Shown here piece after piece: positions 20,982 to 29,537 of a stretch of DNA of 64,000 nucleotides. The stretch is taken from positions 18,638 through 82,637 of the forward strand of contig DAIDKV010000269.1 of NCBI GenBank assembly GCA_027449865.1. Reading direction: 5' to 3'. The stretch comes from Planctomycetales bacterium. Lineage in GTDB: Bacteria; Planctomycetota; Planctomycetia; Isosphaerales; Isosphaeraceae. A program made the position numbers and the translations under genes. The first letter of the stretch is position 1; the number at the start of each line of letters is the position of its first letter. The notes beneath the pieces are model-generated. The model ran no database searches. It worked only from the letters and a program-made list of their open reading frames with translations, and had not been told where the DNA came from.

Positions 20982-21132
20982 CGTGGGTCGTGGTCCGTGT
21001 ACGGGGATGGGATTTCAGGGCCGGGGCGGCTGACGGTCGCCCCGGAACCAGTACCAGGTTTGTCTGTCGGAACGAAGATGGCCTCCGTCTCCGCCGACTT
21101 CATCGAGCGGGATGGCCATCCCGCCTGCGTGG

Positions 21133-22413
21133 TCAAGCGGAAGTGGTTCGCAAAGCGTTTGGCCCGAGGGTGACAATTGTGAGTCCCTCGGGACCGGTGA
21201 GCGAGGCGGCGTATCGCGAGACCTCCTCGGGGGTGAGGGCATCGAGGGCCTCGGCGATCTCGTCGAGCGATCGGACCCGGCCGAGGAAGTACCAGTCGGA
21301 GGCCAGGGCGCCCGACCGGCTCATGCTCGATTCCTGGGCCATGATGAGCGACGATTTGAGGCCCGCCCGCATGGTTTGCAATTCTTCCAGATCGACGCCA
21401 TCGCGGCCGAGGCGGTCGATCTCGGCGAGCATGACGTCGAGGGTTTGCTGGGCGCGGTCGGCGGAGGTTCCGGCGTAGCAGAGCAGGGCTCCGCGCTCGC
21501 GGTGCCCCTCGTAGCTCGCGTAGACCGAGTAACACAGCCCGCGTTTCTCGCGGACCTCGGTGAAGAGCCGCGCGGAGGAATAGCCGCCGAGGATCGCCAC
21601 GGCGGCGCGGGCGGCGTAATAATCGGGACTGTCGACCGTCGCGGCCGGTCGAGCCAGGGCGATCTGGATCTGCTGGGTCTCGCGGAGGATGTGATCGCGA
21701 GTCGGACCAGCCGGTCGTTCCTGAATCCTCGGGTCTGGCCGGGGAGACCACTCGCCGAAGAGCCGGCCGACGGCGTCGCGAAGCCTGGGCCAGTCGATCG
21801 CGCCGGCGACCCCGAGGATCGCGCCGTTGGGCCGGTAGGTCGTCTCCCAGAACCGCTGCAAATCGGCCGGCGTCAGCGAGGCGACGCCCTCCGGCGAGCC
21901 GGGCGAGGGCCGGCCCCAGGGGTCTGGAAAATGGCGGCGCCTGAGTTCGTAGATGACCTTCGAGCCGGGGTCGTCCTCAAGGCTCCGAAGGTTCTGGGCG
22001 CAAAGGGCCCGGATCGGTTCGACCTCTTCCTCGTCGAGGTGAGGACGGAGGACCATGTCGGCGAAAAGCTCGAGCGCTGGCTCGAGGTTGCGACCGAGGG
22101 TTGCCGCGGCGATGGAGGTATGCAGAGTCTGAGCGCTCTCGGCGTGGCTGACGCCGAGGTTATCCAGGGCGGTGAGCAGTTCGCGGCTATCTCGATCGCC
22201 GGCTCCCCGGGTGATCCACTCGGCGGTCATGGTGGCGGCACCGCCGGGGAGGTTCAGTCCGTCGGCGGCCTCGTAGGCGGCTCCGGCGGGCATCAACATC
22301 GTGAAGGCGGCCGACTGCACGCCCGGCATCGCCTCGGCGAGCAGCACCAGACCGTTCGGAAAGACGTGCTGCTGGATGGTCGTCGGGGGAGAATGCGCTT
22401 CGGTCACGGACAC
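21133..22413 (-). CDS. M16 peptidase-like subunit without the zinc motif
   Basis: It has 426 residues with the same M16 fold as its downstream neighbour. Where HxxEH should be, the sequence is GGAATMTAEWITRG (about 58-71), so both histidines are lost. By contrast, the substrate-binding segment EVREKRGLCYSVYAS (about 303-317) keeps the Arg/Tyr pair characteristic of non-catalytic M16 partners. This fits the bacterial heterodimeric M16B arrangement, where one subunit brings zinc and the other binds substrate. GTG at 22413 or 22407 is the start; AGAGG suits the second. It is 151 bp upstream of the catalytic subunit on the same strand. Confidence 0.9.
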   Translation of the reverse strand: MSVTEAHSPPTTIQQHVFPNGLVLLAEAMPGVQSAAFTMLMPAGAAYEAADGLNLPGGAATMTAEWITRGAGDRDSRELLTALDNLGVSHAESAQTLHTSIAAATLGRNLEPALELFADMVLRPHLDEEEVEPIRALCAQNLRSLEDDPGSKVIYELRRRHFPDPWGRPSPGSPEGVASLTPADLQRFWETTYRPNGAILGVAGAIDWPRLRDAVGRLFGEWSPRPDPRIQERPAGPTRDHILRETQQIQIALARPAATVDSPDYYAARAAVAILGGYSSARLFTEVREKRGLCYSVYASYEGHRERGALLCYAGTSADRAQQTLDVMLAEIDRLGRDGVDLEELQTMRAGLKSSLIMAQESSMSRSGALASDWYFLGRVRSLDEIAEALDALTPEEVSRYAASLTGPEGLTIVTLGPNALRTTSA

Positions 22414-22575
22414 CTCTGGATTGCCGGTCGGACCCCTCTGGGCCCCGGCCGATTGGGGCGGGGAATCCGCAGTCTGGGAACTTCACCGTAGCGACCCGCC
22501 GCCTCCGCCGCAATCTCTTTCCGGGCGAGACGGAAGGGCAACCTTCGGACCGAACCGGCAGCCCGCCCCGAGCGA

Positions 22576-23106
22576 TCAACAATCCACCGCCTTGTAGAGG
22601 GTCTTGACCCGGCGAAAGCCGACCTCGCGGTACAACTGGACAGCCGAGGCATTCTCGGCGGTGACCTCAAGATAGGCCCTGCGCAGCCCGGCCTGGTAGA
22701 AACCGGCGAGGGCCCGGCGGACCAGGGCCTTGCCGAGACCGAGTCCACGACACCCCGGAATCACGCCGACATTCTGGATCGCCCCGACCCCGCTCGGATC
22801 GCGAACGCCCTGAACCGTCCCGACGTAGCCCTCGGTACCAGCGATCAGCCAGGTGGCTTCGGGGAGGAATCCTCCCTTGCGCCGGATCTCGCTCATCAGC
22901 CGGCGACAGCCATGGCGGTCGCCCAGGCAGGGGAAGACGTAGGCATCGACCTCGCCGACGAAGCAGCGGTACTTCACCTCGGCGTGATGCTCCAGTAGCG
23001 AGTCCTCCCAGGGAACCCACACGAACGGCTCGGGCAAGACCGACGATGTGATGGCCCGATCGAGGTCGATCTCCATCCGAAACCGTTTATAGTACGTGAT
23101 CGCCAT
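22576..23106 (-). CDS. GNAT-family N-acetyltransferase
   Basis: It has 176 residues from ATG 23106. The acetyl-CoA-binding motif is clear: NVGVIPGCRGLGLGKALVRR (about 118-137) has the R-G-x-G-x-G loop, followed by the motif-B strand RRAYLEVTAENASAVQLYREVGFRRV, typical of GNAT enzymes acting on amino groups. The N-terminal 90 residues are less conserved and probably determine the substrate, which I cannot predict. A promoter TTGACC-N18-TATAAT lies about 75 bp upstream. The M16 pair lies downstream after 160 bp on the same strand. Confidence 0.88.
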   Translation of the reverse strand: MAITYYKRFRMEIDLDRAITSSVLPEPFVWVPWEDSLLEHHAEVKYRCFVGEVDAYVFPCLGDRHGCRRLMSEIRRKGGFLPEATWLIAGTEGYVGTVQGVRDPSGVGAIQNVGVIPGCRGLGLGKALVRRALAGFYQAGLRRAYLEVTAENASAVQLYREVGFRRVKTLYKAVDC

Positions 23107-23179
23107 CACCACGCGAGAATCCCGATCGCCGCCCGTTGCCGTTACCGGTCCGCCGGGATAAGCCCGGTCGCCGGAAGGG

Positions 23180-23209
23180 ATTATAAGGAGGTCCGCGACG
23201 GTCGGTCAA
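23180..23209 (-). promoter_or_regulatory. Sigma-70-type promoter before the GNAT gene
   Basis: On the minus strand TTGACC (23204-23209) is followed after 18 bases by TATAAT (23180-23185), about 75 bp before the GNAT start. It is the same consensus as the trxA and dnaG promoters. Confidence 0.65.
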
Positions 23210-23290
23210 ACGCCGAACCTGTCCGAGAAGGTTGGCCCGGAGAAGTCGGCTGGATGACCCGGTCTGGATGCCCGGGCGATCCACGAGGGA

Positions 23291-25279
23291 TCAACCCAGA
23301 TTGTGGTGAGCGGGCGAGGTTGGGGCGCCTCCAGCTTCACGTCCCGGCCGGGCGATCAGCATCGGAACGTCCACCTGATGCCGGACGCGGTCCACCGTTT
23401 GACCCAGCAGCAGGTCGCGGACCATCCCGTGGCCGTGCGAACCGACGACCAGCAGGTCGACCGGGTCGCGTTTCAGGTGCGAGACCAGTTCACCCGCCGG
23501 GTCGGGGCCGTAGAGCAGGGTGGCTCTGGCCCGATAGCCGCGGTCTCGGAGCGAGTGGACCAGGCCGTCGAGGTATCGCTGGTCCGACTCCGTCTCGCGG
23601 TCCGCGGTCTCCGGACCGAGGACCCGCGCCATCGCCGTATCCACGACGTGCAAGAGCACCAGCTCGGGCGAGCCGGCCTGTGACTGCGCGAGCCCAAGCG
23701 CCCGGTTGAGGATCTCGGCATCGCCCCGGCCGTGCTCCAGCGCCACGCCGATGCGCTCCATGGGCCGGGTCCGAAACGCGTCGGCCCAGTCGAGCTCGAC
23801 CGGGGCCTTCGCCCCCCACTCAGGCGAGCGCTGGACCATCGGCTTGATCGTCACCCAGACGAGCAGCACCAGGGCCCCACCCGCCACGCCGTAGAGCGAT
23901 CCGCCGGCGAGCCATGCCATCGGGATCGGCCCGATCGAGATCCCCGAGGCCGAGGCCATCCCGACCCACTCGCCGATCTGGTCCCAGACCAGTTTGGCAT
24001 TCAGCGCCACGATGATCCCCGCCGTGATCCAGGCCAGGATCTGACCCCACCAGGGCGTCGCGAACGTCCCCATGTTCCGCCGGTTCGACGTGAAATGGAT
24101 CAAGGGGATCACCGCGAACGAAAGTTGAAGGCTCAGGATCACCTGACTCAGAACGAGCAGGCCCTGCGTTGACCGCTCTCCGGCGATCGCGATGGTCGCG
24201 ACCGCGGGCACCAGGGCGAGCATTCGCGTGATCAGCCGGCGCAGCCAGGGGGCCATTCTGAGATGGAGATAACCCTCCATCACAATTTGACCGGCGAGCG
24301 TTCCAGTGAGCGTGGAACTCTGGCCGGCGCAGAGCAGAGCCACACCGAAGAGGATGGGGGCCATCCCGCCCAGGAATCCCGGCAGCAGCCGGTGTGCCTC
24401 CTCGATACTATCCACGGCAATCCCGTGCCGGTGGAAAACCGCCGCGCTCAGCACCAGGATCGCCGCGTTCACGAAGAAAGCCGCGTTCAGAGCGATGGTC
24501 GAGTCGACCAGGTAGTACCGGCAGGCCGTGGACTTGCTTTGGATGTCGGAGCCAATCCGACGCGTCTGCACCAGCGCGGAGTGCAGATAAAGATTGTGCG
24601 GCATGACCGTGGCACCCAGGATTCCGATCGCCACGTAAAGCGCTCCTTCGCCTGGCAGGCTCGGTTTCAATCCGGCGACCACCCCGCTCCAGTCGGGACC
24701 GGCGAGGAAGATCTGCACCAGGAAGCACGCCGCGATGGTTCCCACCAGAGCCAGGATCACCGCCTCCACCTGCCGCATCCCCCACCGCTGGAGATACAAC
24801 AGCAGAAACGTGTCGAAGGCGGTGACGACGCATCCCCAGAGCAGCGGCAAGCCGAAGAGAAGCTTCAACGCGATGATCGTTCCAAGGATCTCGGCCAGGT
24901 CGCAGGCCGCGATCGCGATCTCGGCGAGCAGCCAGAGAATCGCGTTCACACCGGGCGAATACTCCGCACGGCACGCCTGCGCCAGGTCGTGGCCCGTGAC
25001 CACTCCCAGCCTCGCTGAGAGCGTTTGCAGGAGAACCGCCATCAGGTTCGACATCAGCAGGACCCAGATCAGCGCATAGCCGAACATCGCCCCGCCAGCC
25101 AGGTCGGTCGCCCAGTTTCCCGGGTCCATGTACCCCACACTCACCAGGTACGCCGGACCCAGAAACGCCAGGAACTGCCGCCATCGCCGCGAGCCGCCAC
25201 GACCCGATGGCACCGCCACCGAACCATGCACCTCGTCTAGCGACCGTCGATCCGGAGAGATCCCTTCCGCCATCACCAT
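23291..25279 (-). CDS. mntH: Nramp-type Mn/Fe transporter fused to a universal stress protein domain
   Basis: It has 662 residues; ordinary MntH proteins have about 410. The N-terminal part is a complete Nramp transporter of about 11 membrane segments with the metal-site motifs MDPGNWATDL (Asp52, Asn55 in segment 1) and VMPHNLYLHSALVQ (segment 6). From about residue 490 a cytosolic UspA domain follows, ending in the nucleotide-binding signature GSHGHGMVRDLLLGQTV. Nramp proteins take up Mn(II)/Fe(II) with protons; the Usp domain may bind ATP and regulate uptake. The start is ATG 25279 after GAGGC. It is transcribed alone, with a candidate promoter at 25327-25355. I see no MntR or Fur box I can name. 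Confidence 0.93.
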   Translation of the reverse strand: MVMAEGISPDRRSLDEVHGSVAVPSGRGGSRRWRQFLAFLGPAYLVSVGYMDPGNWATDLAGGAMFGYALIWVLLMSNLMAVLLQTLSARLGVVTGHDLAQACRAEYSPGVNAILWLLAEIAIAACDLAEILGTIIALKLLFGLPLLWGCVVTAFDTFLLLYLQRWGMRQVEAVILALVGTIAACFLVQIFLAGPDWSGVVAGLKPSLPGEGALYVAIGILGATVMPHNLYLHSALVQTRRIGSDIQSKSTACRYYLVDSTIALNAAFFVNAAILVLSAAVFHRHGIAVDSIEEAHRLLPGFLGGMAPILFGVALLCAGQSSTLTGTLAGQIVMEGYLHLRMAPWLRRLITRMLALVPAVATIAIAGERSTQGLLVLSQVILSLQLSFAVIPLIHFTSNRRNMGTFATPWWGQILAWITAGIIVALNAKLVWDQIGEWVGMASASGISIGPIPMAWLAGGSLYGVAGGALVLLVWVTIKPMVQRSPEWGAKAPVELDWADAFRTRPMERIGVALEHGRGDAEILNRALGLAQSQAGSPELVLLHVVDTAMARVLGPETADRETESDQRYLDGLVHSLRDRGYRARATLLYGPDPAGELVSHLKRDPVDLLVVGSHGHGMVRDLLLGQTVDRVRHQVDVPMLIARPGREAGGAPTSPAHHNLG

Positions 25280-25326
25280 ATCATGCCTCGCCCATCCGCT
25301 CTCAGAAACCTGGCTTGACTCTTCTG

Positions 25327-25355
25327 TTATAGCTCCTCACGCCGATTCGTCCAAG
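25327..25355 (-). promoter_or_regulatory. Candidate promoter of the Nramp-Usp gene
   Basis: On the minus strand TTGGAC (25350-25355) and TATAAC (25327-25332) are separated by 17 bases, with initiation about 40 bases before the ATG. Two mismatches in the -35 and one in the -10 make it weaker than the trxA promoter. Confidence 0.5.
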
Positions 25356-25380
25356 TCTGGATTCCGAGCAGCGTAAATTG

Positions 25381-25403
25381 GTTTTTTGGAAGACCAAAAA
25401 CCG
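25381..25403. repeat. AT-rich inverted repeat in a divergent promoter region
   Basis: GGTTTTTTGG and CCAAAAACC flank AAGA, an almost perfect palindrome (one extra T) in a GC-rich region, just upstream of the candidate Nramp promoter. It could be an operator or a small hairpin. No regulator is identified. Confidence 0.4.
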
Positions 25404-25594
25404 AGCGAGCCAGGGCGTACCCTCCAGGCAATGGCGATGCCGGGGGATGGACCGTGCGGATAACAGCGAGAAACGGGCCGGAAAATCTGGGTAGAGGCGT
25501 CCTTTTTCCGGCTGGCCAGCGTAACAGGTCTTAGAATTGCAACATTGACTTCCTGGATGCGCAGCCGAGAACGACACCGAGCAAGGAGACAGCC

Positions 25595-26074
25595 ATGATT
25601 CGGATCACGGGCCTGGCCCTTGGGGTAATGCTGTTGACGGCAGGGCAGGCGGCGCGGGCTCAGATGCCGACGTACCATGGTGGCTTCGGGATGCAGTACA
25701 CCCAGCCGATCCCGGCCAATACAGCGGTTCCGGATCGCTGGTGGACGATGCAGGCGACGCCGACGGTTGGCGCGACGATGCCGTATCCATCGGTGGTCTA
25801 TAATCCCTACACGCAGACGCCCTCCGCCCCTCGACGGGTCGTTCGGGGCCGGCGGAACAATCGGATGATGCGGGGTGTCTCGCGGTATCCGGCGGCTCCG
25901 ACGGCGGAGACCTACGCGTTGCCGACCGGTTCGCTTTACTGGCCGGCCCAGCCGGGGATGCCGATCTACTCGCCCGCACAGCGGTACGCGGCTTATGGGC
26001 AGGGATATGCCCTCAGCCCGTATGGCACCACCGACTACGGCTCGATGTACAAGGGGTACGCCTGGGGCCGCTGA
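25595..26074 (+). CDS. Small exported Tyr/Pro-rich protein
   Basis: Function unknown. It has 159 residues with a signal peptide (about 1-22, ITGLALGVMLLTAGQAARAQ). The mature part is rich in Tyr, Pro, Gly and Met (YPSVVYNPYTQTP, YSPAQRYAAYGQGYAL) with a basic patch RRVVRGRRNNRMMRG in the middle, and has no Cys. Such compositions are common in planctomycete exported proteins and suggest a disordered or matrix-associated chain. The start ATG follows AAGGAG with good spacing. The next gene encodes a second protein of the same style, and the two may be functionally related. Confidence 0.75.
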   Translation: MIRITGLALGVMLLTAGQAARAQMPTYHGGFGMQYTQPIPANTAVPDRWWTMQATPTVGATMPYPSVVYNPYTQTPSAPRRVVRGRRNNRMMRGVSRYPAAPTAETYALPTGSLYWPAQPGMPIYSPAQRYAAYGQGYALSPYGTTDYGSMYKGYAWGR

Positions 26075-26159
26075 GTCGAACGTTCGCCGTCGTTTTCCTG
26101 GGTGGAACCGGCTGGACCTCGGATTCCGAGGCGCGCGCCCGGTCGGGGCGTTCCCGGGG

Positions 26160-26165
26160 TATAAT
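26160..26165 (+). promoter_or_regulatory. Perfect -10 hexamer before the second Tyr/Pro-rich gene
   Basis: TATAAT in GGGGTATAATTGGG lies 71 bases before ATG 26237. No matching -35 hexamer is visible at 16-18 bases. It is stated because perfect -10 sites are rare in this GC-rich sequence. Confidence 0.4.
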
Positions 26166-26236
26166 TGGGACGACGATCGTTTGAAACACGGGTGATTCGA
26201 TTCGAGACGGCAACGGGATGCGGGGAGGGCCGCGCG

Positions 26237-26734
26237 ATGCGAGCTTCCAGGTGGAGGGGTCGGCTGGCCGTTGGGGTCCTGGCCGTCGCGCTGACGGTCG
26301 GTGCCGGAGCACCCCGGGCTCTGGCTCAGGTGGGCGTCGGCACGCCTTACATGTCCTCGTACCGAGTGAGCGACTACTTCGCCGCGCCCGGATGGTACGG
26401 AACAAGTTACGGGTTTGCCAGTTACGGCTTCCCGCAAACCTATTCCACGTTCACCGCGTTTCCGTCGTCATCCTACGCCGCGAATTATCCGCCCTACGGC
26501 CTCTTGCCGGGGCGATATGGGGTGGGGCTCTGGCGGCCGGGGTATGTGGCGCCTGGGTATGTGTATGGGGCCTCGTATTATCCCTCGTCGGGGATGTCGT
26601 ACCGAACCTATCCGGTGATGTACGGCGCCTCGGGGCGGTCGATGGACCCCGCGCCTCCGATGGGCTACTACGCCCCCTCGCTTGGGCCTGGTCCGATCGC
26701 TCCGAGCCGGCCGTCGCCCTACTGGGGCTATTGA
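26237..26734 (+). CDS. Small exported Tyr/Gly/Pro-rich protein
   Basis: Function unknown. From ATG 26237 (GGGAGGG upstream) it has 165 residues. The signal peptide covers about 1-31 (RLAVGVLAVALTVGAGAPRALAQ), followed by a chain dominated by Tyr, Ser, Gly and Pro (YGTSYGFASYGFPQTYSTF, YVAPGYVYGASYYPSSG). No Cys, Lys or catalytic motif is seen. The open frame extends upstream to 26165, but the signal peptide and ribosome site place the start at 26237. It is similar in composition to the gene 160 bp upstream, though no long stretch aligns by eye. Confidence 0.75.
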   Translation: MRASRWRGRLAVGVLAVALTVGAGAPRALAQVGVGTPYMSSYRVSDYFAAPGWYGTSYGFASYGFPQTYSTFTAFPSSSYAANYPPYGLLPGRYGVGLWRPGYVAPGYVYGASYYPSSGMSYRTYPVMYGASGRSMDPAPPMGYYAPSLGPGPIAPSRPSPYWGY

Positions 26735-26849
26735 TCGGGACGTCCCGGTTGGCGATCCGGCCGATCGGCGGCTAGATTGGGAGATCGGCGGTTCGAGCGA
26801 GGCTCGCCGCCGTCGATCCCCTTTCACCCCGATCCAGGACCGAACGCCG

Positions 26850-28139
26850 ATGACCTTCCCGCCCCTGGCCCGAGTTCGCCAGTCGATCCCCCAGCCCCGC
26901 GTCGACGACGTCCGCGGGACGGTTCGGGATCGGATTCTCTCCAGCCGGTTGCGCGAACGGGTGAAGCCGGGTGGGACGATCGCCGTGGGAATCGGGAGCC
27001 GGGGCATCCACGGAATCGACGTGGTCGCCCGGTCGATCGTCGACACTCTCAAGGAGCTCGATTACCGACCGTTCATCGTCGCCGCGATGGGGAGCCACGG
27101 TGGAGCGACGGCGGACGGCCAGCGTGAGCTTCTCGCCGGGTACGGCGTGACGTCCGAGGCCATGGGCGTCCCCGTGAAGACCGAGATGGAGACGGTCGAG
27201 CTGGGAACGAACCCGGTTGGGCTTCCGATCTACTTCGACCGCAACGCCTACCAGGCCGACGGGATTGTCCTGGCGAACCGGGTGAAGCCGCACACGGATT
27301 TTCGCGGGGTTCATGAGTCGGGCATCCTGAAGATGCTCACGATTGGCCTGGGCAAGCGCCAGGGTGCCAGCCAGGTCCACAAGCTGGGCATTCGAGGGCT
27401 CTGCGAGGTCTTGCCCGCTGTTGGTCGAACGCTCGTGGAGAAGACTCCGTTCGCGCTGGGCCTCGCTCTCCTCGAAAATGCCGAGGACACCACCGCCGAG
27501 ATCGTCGCCATCGAGCCCGAGGCGATCTTCGACGAGGAGCCGAAACTGCTGGAGCGGGCCCGAGGGCTGATGGGCCGGCTCCCGTTCGACCAGATCGACG
27601 TCCTGATCGTCGGCGAGCTGGGGAAGAACTACTCGGGCGCTGGGATGGACCCGAACGTGATCGGCCGGCTTTACGTCGAGACCCAGCCCGATTTCGACCG
27701 GCCGAAGGTCACGAGGCTTGCCGTGCTCGATGTCTCCGATGAGAGTCATGGCAACATTGTCGGAGTCGGTTTCGCTGATCTGACGACCGAGCGCCTGGTC
27801 TCCCGGATGGACGAGGCTCCGTTCCGGATCAACACGCTGACCTCGTGCTGCCTGGAGCGGTCCCGGATCCCGATCACGTTGCCGACGGATCGCGACGTGA
27901 TCCGAACGTCGATCGAGACCTGCTGGCGAATCGATCCGGCCGAGGCCCGGATCGTGGTGATCCCAAACACGCTCGAGCTGAAGGATCTCTGGGTTTCCCG
28001 GCCGTTCGAGGCCGAGGTTTCCGAGCATCCCCATCTGGCGCGCGAAACCGATTATCAGCCCATGCCGATTGGCGAGGATGGCTCGCTCGACCTCGTCGGG
28101 ATGTTCCCGGAAAGCGTTCGTGCCCGTCGGCGGTCTTGA
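26850..28139 (+). CDS. LarA-like (DUF2088) protein
   Basis: It has 429 residues resembling the N-terminal catalytic half of nickel-pincer lactate racemase LarA. Visible: IAVGIGSRGIHGI (about 44-56), VAAMGSHGGATADGQRELL (77-95, the conserved His-Gly segment), VKPHTDFRGVHESGILKMLTIGLGK (about 148-172, with conserved His and Lys residues of the family). LarA homologues racemise or epimerise 2-hydroxyacids, and many need the LarB/C/E maturation proteins. None of these is in the window, so nickel-pincer activity is not shown. The start ATG 26850 is the first one compatible with the family. The upstream extension overlaps the previous gene. Confidence 0.8.
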   Translation: MTFPPLARVRQSIPQPRVDDVRGTVRDRILSSRLRERVKPGGTIAVGIGSRGIHGIDVVARSIVDTLKELDYRPFIVAAMGSHGGATADGQRELLAGYGVTSEAMGVPVKTEMETVELGTNPVGLPIYFDRNAYQADGIVLANRVKPHTDFRGVHESGILKMLTIGLGKRQGASQVHKLGIRGLCEVLPAVGRTLVEKTPFALGLALLENAEDTTAEIVAIEPEAIFDEEPKLLERARGLMGRLPFDQIDVLIVGELGKNYSGAGMDPNVIGRLYVETQPDFDRPKVTRLAVLDVSDESHGNIVGVGFADLTTERLVSRMDEAPFRINTLTSCCLERSRIPITLPTDRDVIRTSIETCWRIDPAEARIVVIPNTLELKDLWVSRPFEAEVSEHPHLARETDYQPMPIGEDGSLDLVGMFPESVRARRRS

Positions 28140-28210
28140 TGAGCCGGGGCTCTCACCTTCTGAGTTGGGCGGGAATCGAGGATTGCAAGTTCGATGGCCA
28201 GGGGATACGG

Positions 28211-28260
28211 CGAAGGGGGACAGGCCCCGGTCTTTTTCGACCGGAGCCTGTCCCCCTTCG
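28211..28260. repeat. REP-like long hairpin between convergent genes
   Basis: A 22 bp arm (28211-28232, starting CGAAGGGGGACAGG) pairs with 28239-28260 with a single mismatch around a six-base TTTTTC loop. It lies 71 bp after the LarA-like stop and 74 bp before the stop of the HEAT-repeat gene. The GGGGACAGG...CCTGTCCCC ends resemble REP/RAYT-associated palindromes seen in other genomes. No RAYT transposase is in the window. It may also stop transcription on either strand, although no T-run follows. Confidence 0.75.
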
Positions 28261-28334
28261 ACCCGTCTCGTTTGAGCGGGAAGCGGAGGCGGCTCGGGGA
28301 TGGGGCCTGGTGTCGGCCGTGGGAGCGTCCCGGA

Positions 28335-29537
28335 TCAGTTCGCCCGGGGGTTCAGGGCCGGCGAGCCGGGAAGGGGCGGAAGCGAGGCGGTGTCCTCCGT
28401 CGTCGGCCTGGTCTGGGCGACCAGCTTTCCGGCGGCCTTGCGAACGGCCTCGGAGGCGTCGGTGCGGGCCATTTCGGTCAGCCGGCGCTTCACCGAGTTC
28501 GACTTCAGTGGCGACATCGCCTCGATCGCGCTGAGCCGGACGACCTCTTCAGGGTCGCGCGAGAGCTGAATCAGCCAGATGGCCGGATCGACGTCGCTTC
28601 GGTCCTTGAGCATCGGGATGACGGCCATCCGCTGCTGAGGATCCGGGCTGAAGATCAGACTGCCGAGGGTGATCTGCTCGTTGCTAAGCTTTCGGTCGCC
28701 CTTGAGGATTGCGTGGGCGGCGGCCCGGATCAGGGCGTCGGGATCGTGCAGGCGGGAGAGCAGGACGTCGTCGGTCAGCAGAAGGTTCCGCTTGGCGAAG
28801 GAGACGAGGATCTGCTTGCGGACCTCGGGGATATCCTTTTCGAGGTAGGCCAGGGCAGGGGCGGCGGCGCTATCGATCGGCAGGGCGCCTAGGCAGGCGA
28901 CGGCGGCCACGAGAGTACGGGCGTCGTTGTATCCAAGGCACCGGATGACCGGCTGATAGAGGCCCTCCTTCCACTTCACGAGGGCCGTCTCCTCGGCCTC
29001 GGTGAGCGGACGAGAGGGAAGCCAGACCCAGAGCCGGGCGATGGCGTCGAGGCCCGCGGCGCGGAGGTTGGGGTCGGAGTCGCCCAGGCTCGCGGTGAGC
29101 AGGTCGTGCATGGGCGGGAGCGACTCCGCCCATCGGGTGTGGGCCGGTTCGATGGCGAAGCCGTCGAGGATCAGTGCGGCCGCGCCCACCGAAGCGATCC
29201 GTCCAGCGGCCTTGTAACCGAGGAAGCCGGTCCGGAGTCCCGAGAGAACGCCCAGCCATCCGACCGCCTCCTCGTCCGAATACGGCTTGCGGAGTCCATC
29301 CTTGGGCGGAGTGAGCCGGCGATGGATCTCGGCGACGGCCTTCGGATCGCTGATCTTCACGGCGGCGGCCAGATCGGCCAGAGTGCTCGACTCGCCGATG
29401 GCCGACGCGGCCGAGTGTCCCGCGTCGGGTCGGGCACCCGAGAGCCCGTACCTGATGCCGACGACCGCCACGGCCACGATGGCGACGCACCCCAGGATGC
29501 CCGCGACTCTCCGCCCCGCACCCCGTCGATCCGGCAT
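28335..29537 (-). CDS. Membrane-anchored HEAT-repeat protein
   Basis: It has 400 residues from ATG 29537, which has a perfect GGAGG at seven bases. One N-terminal membrane segment (about 12-30, AGILGCVAIVAVAVVGIRYGL) is followed by an alpha-helical solenoid: SLGDSDPNLRAAGLDAIARL, DPDALIRAAAHAILKGD, SRDPEEVVRLSAIEAMSPL and TDASEAVRKAAGKLVAQ are HEAT/PBS-lyase-like units. No catalytic site is visible, so a scaffold or protein-binding role is likely, in the periplasm or paryphoplasm. The gene is divergent from the zinc-ribbon/HEAT gene, which has the same kind of repeats. Confidence 0.8.
   Translation of the reverse strand: MPDRRGAGRRVAGILGCVAIVAVAVVGIRYGLSGARPDAGHSAASAIGESSTLADLAAAVKISDPKAVAEIHRRLTPPKDGLRKPYSDEEAVGWLGVLSGLRTGFLGYKAAGRIASVGAAALILDGFAIEPAHTRWAESLPPMHDLLTASLGDSDPNLRAAGLDAIARLWVWLPSRPLTEAEETALVKWKEGLYQPVIRCLGYNDARTLVAAVACLGALPIDSAAAPALAYLEKDIPEVRKQILVSFAKRNLLLTDDVLLSRLHDPDALIRAAAHAILKGDRKLSNEQITLGSLIFSPDPQQRMAVIPMLKDRSDVDPAIWLIQLSRDPEEVVRLSAIEAMSPLKSNSVKRRLTEMARTDASEAVRKAAGKLVAQTRPTTEDTASLPPLPGSPALNPRAN

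Larger units (their letters stand above)
25280..25594. other. Divergent intergenic region with promoter and palindrome
   Basis: This 315 bp gap separates the divergent Nramp-Usp gene and the small exported-protein gene. It holds the candidate Nramp promoter, an AT-rich palindrome (25381-25403), and a plus-strand TAGAAT (25532-25537) that could be the -10 of the exported-protein gene. No coding frame or RNA gene is supported. Confidence 0.5.
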
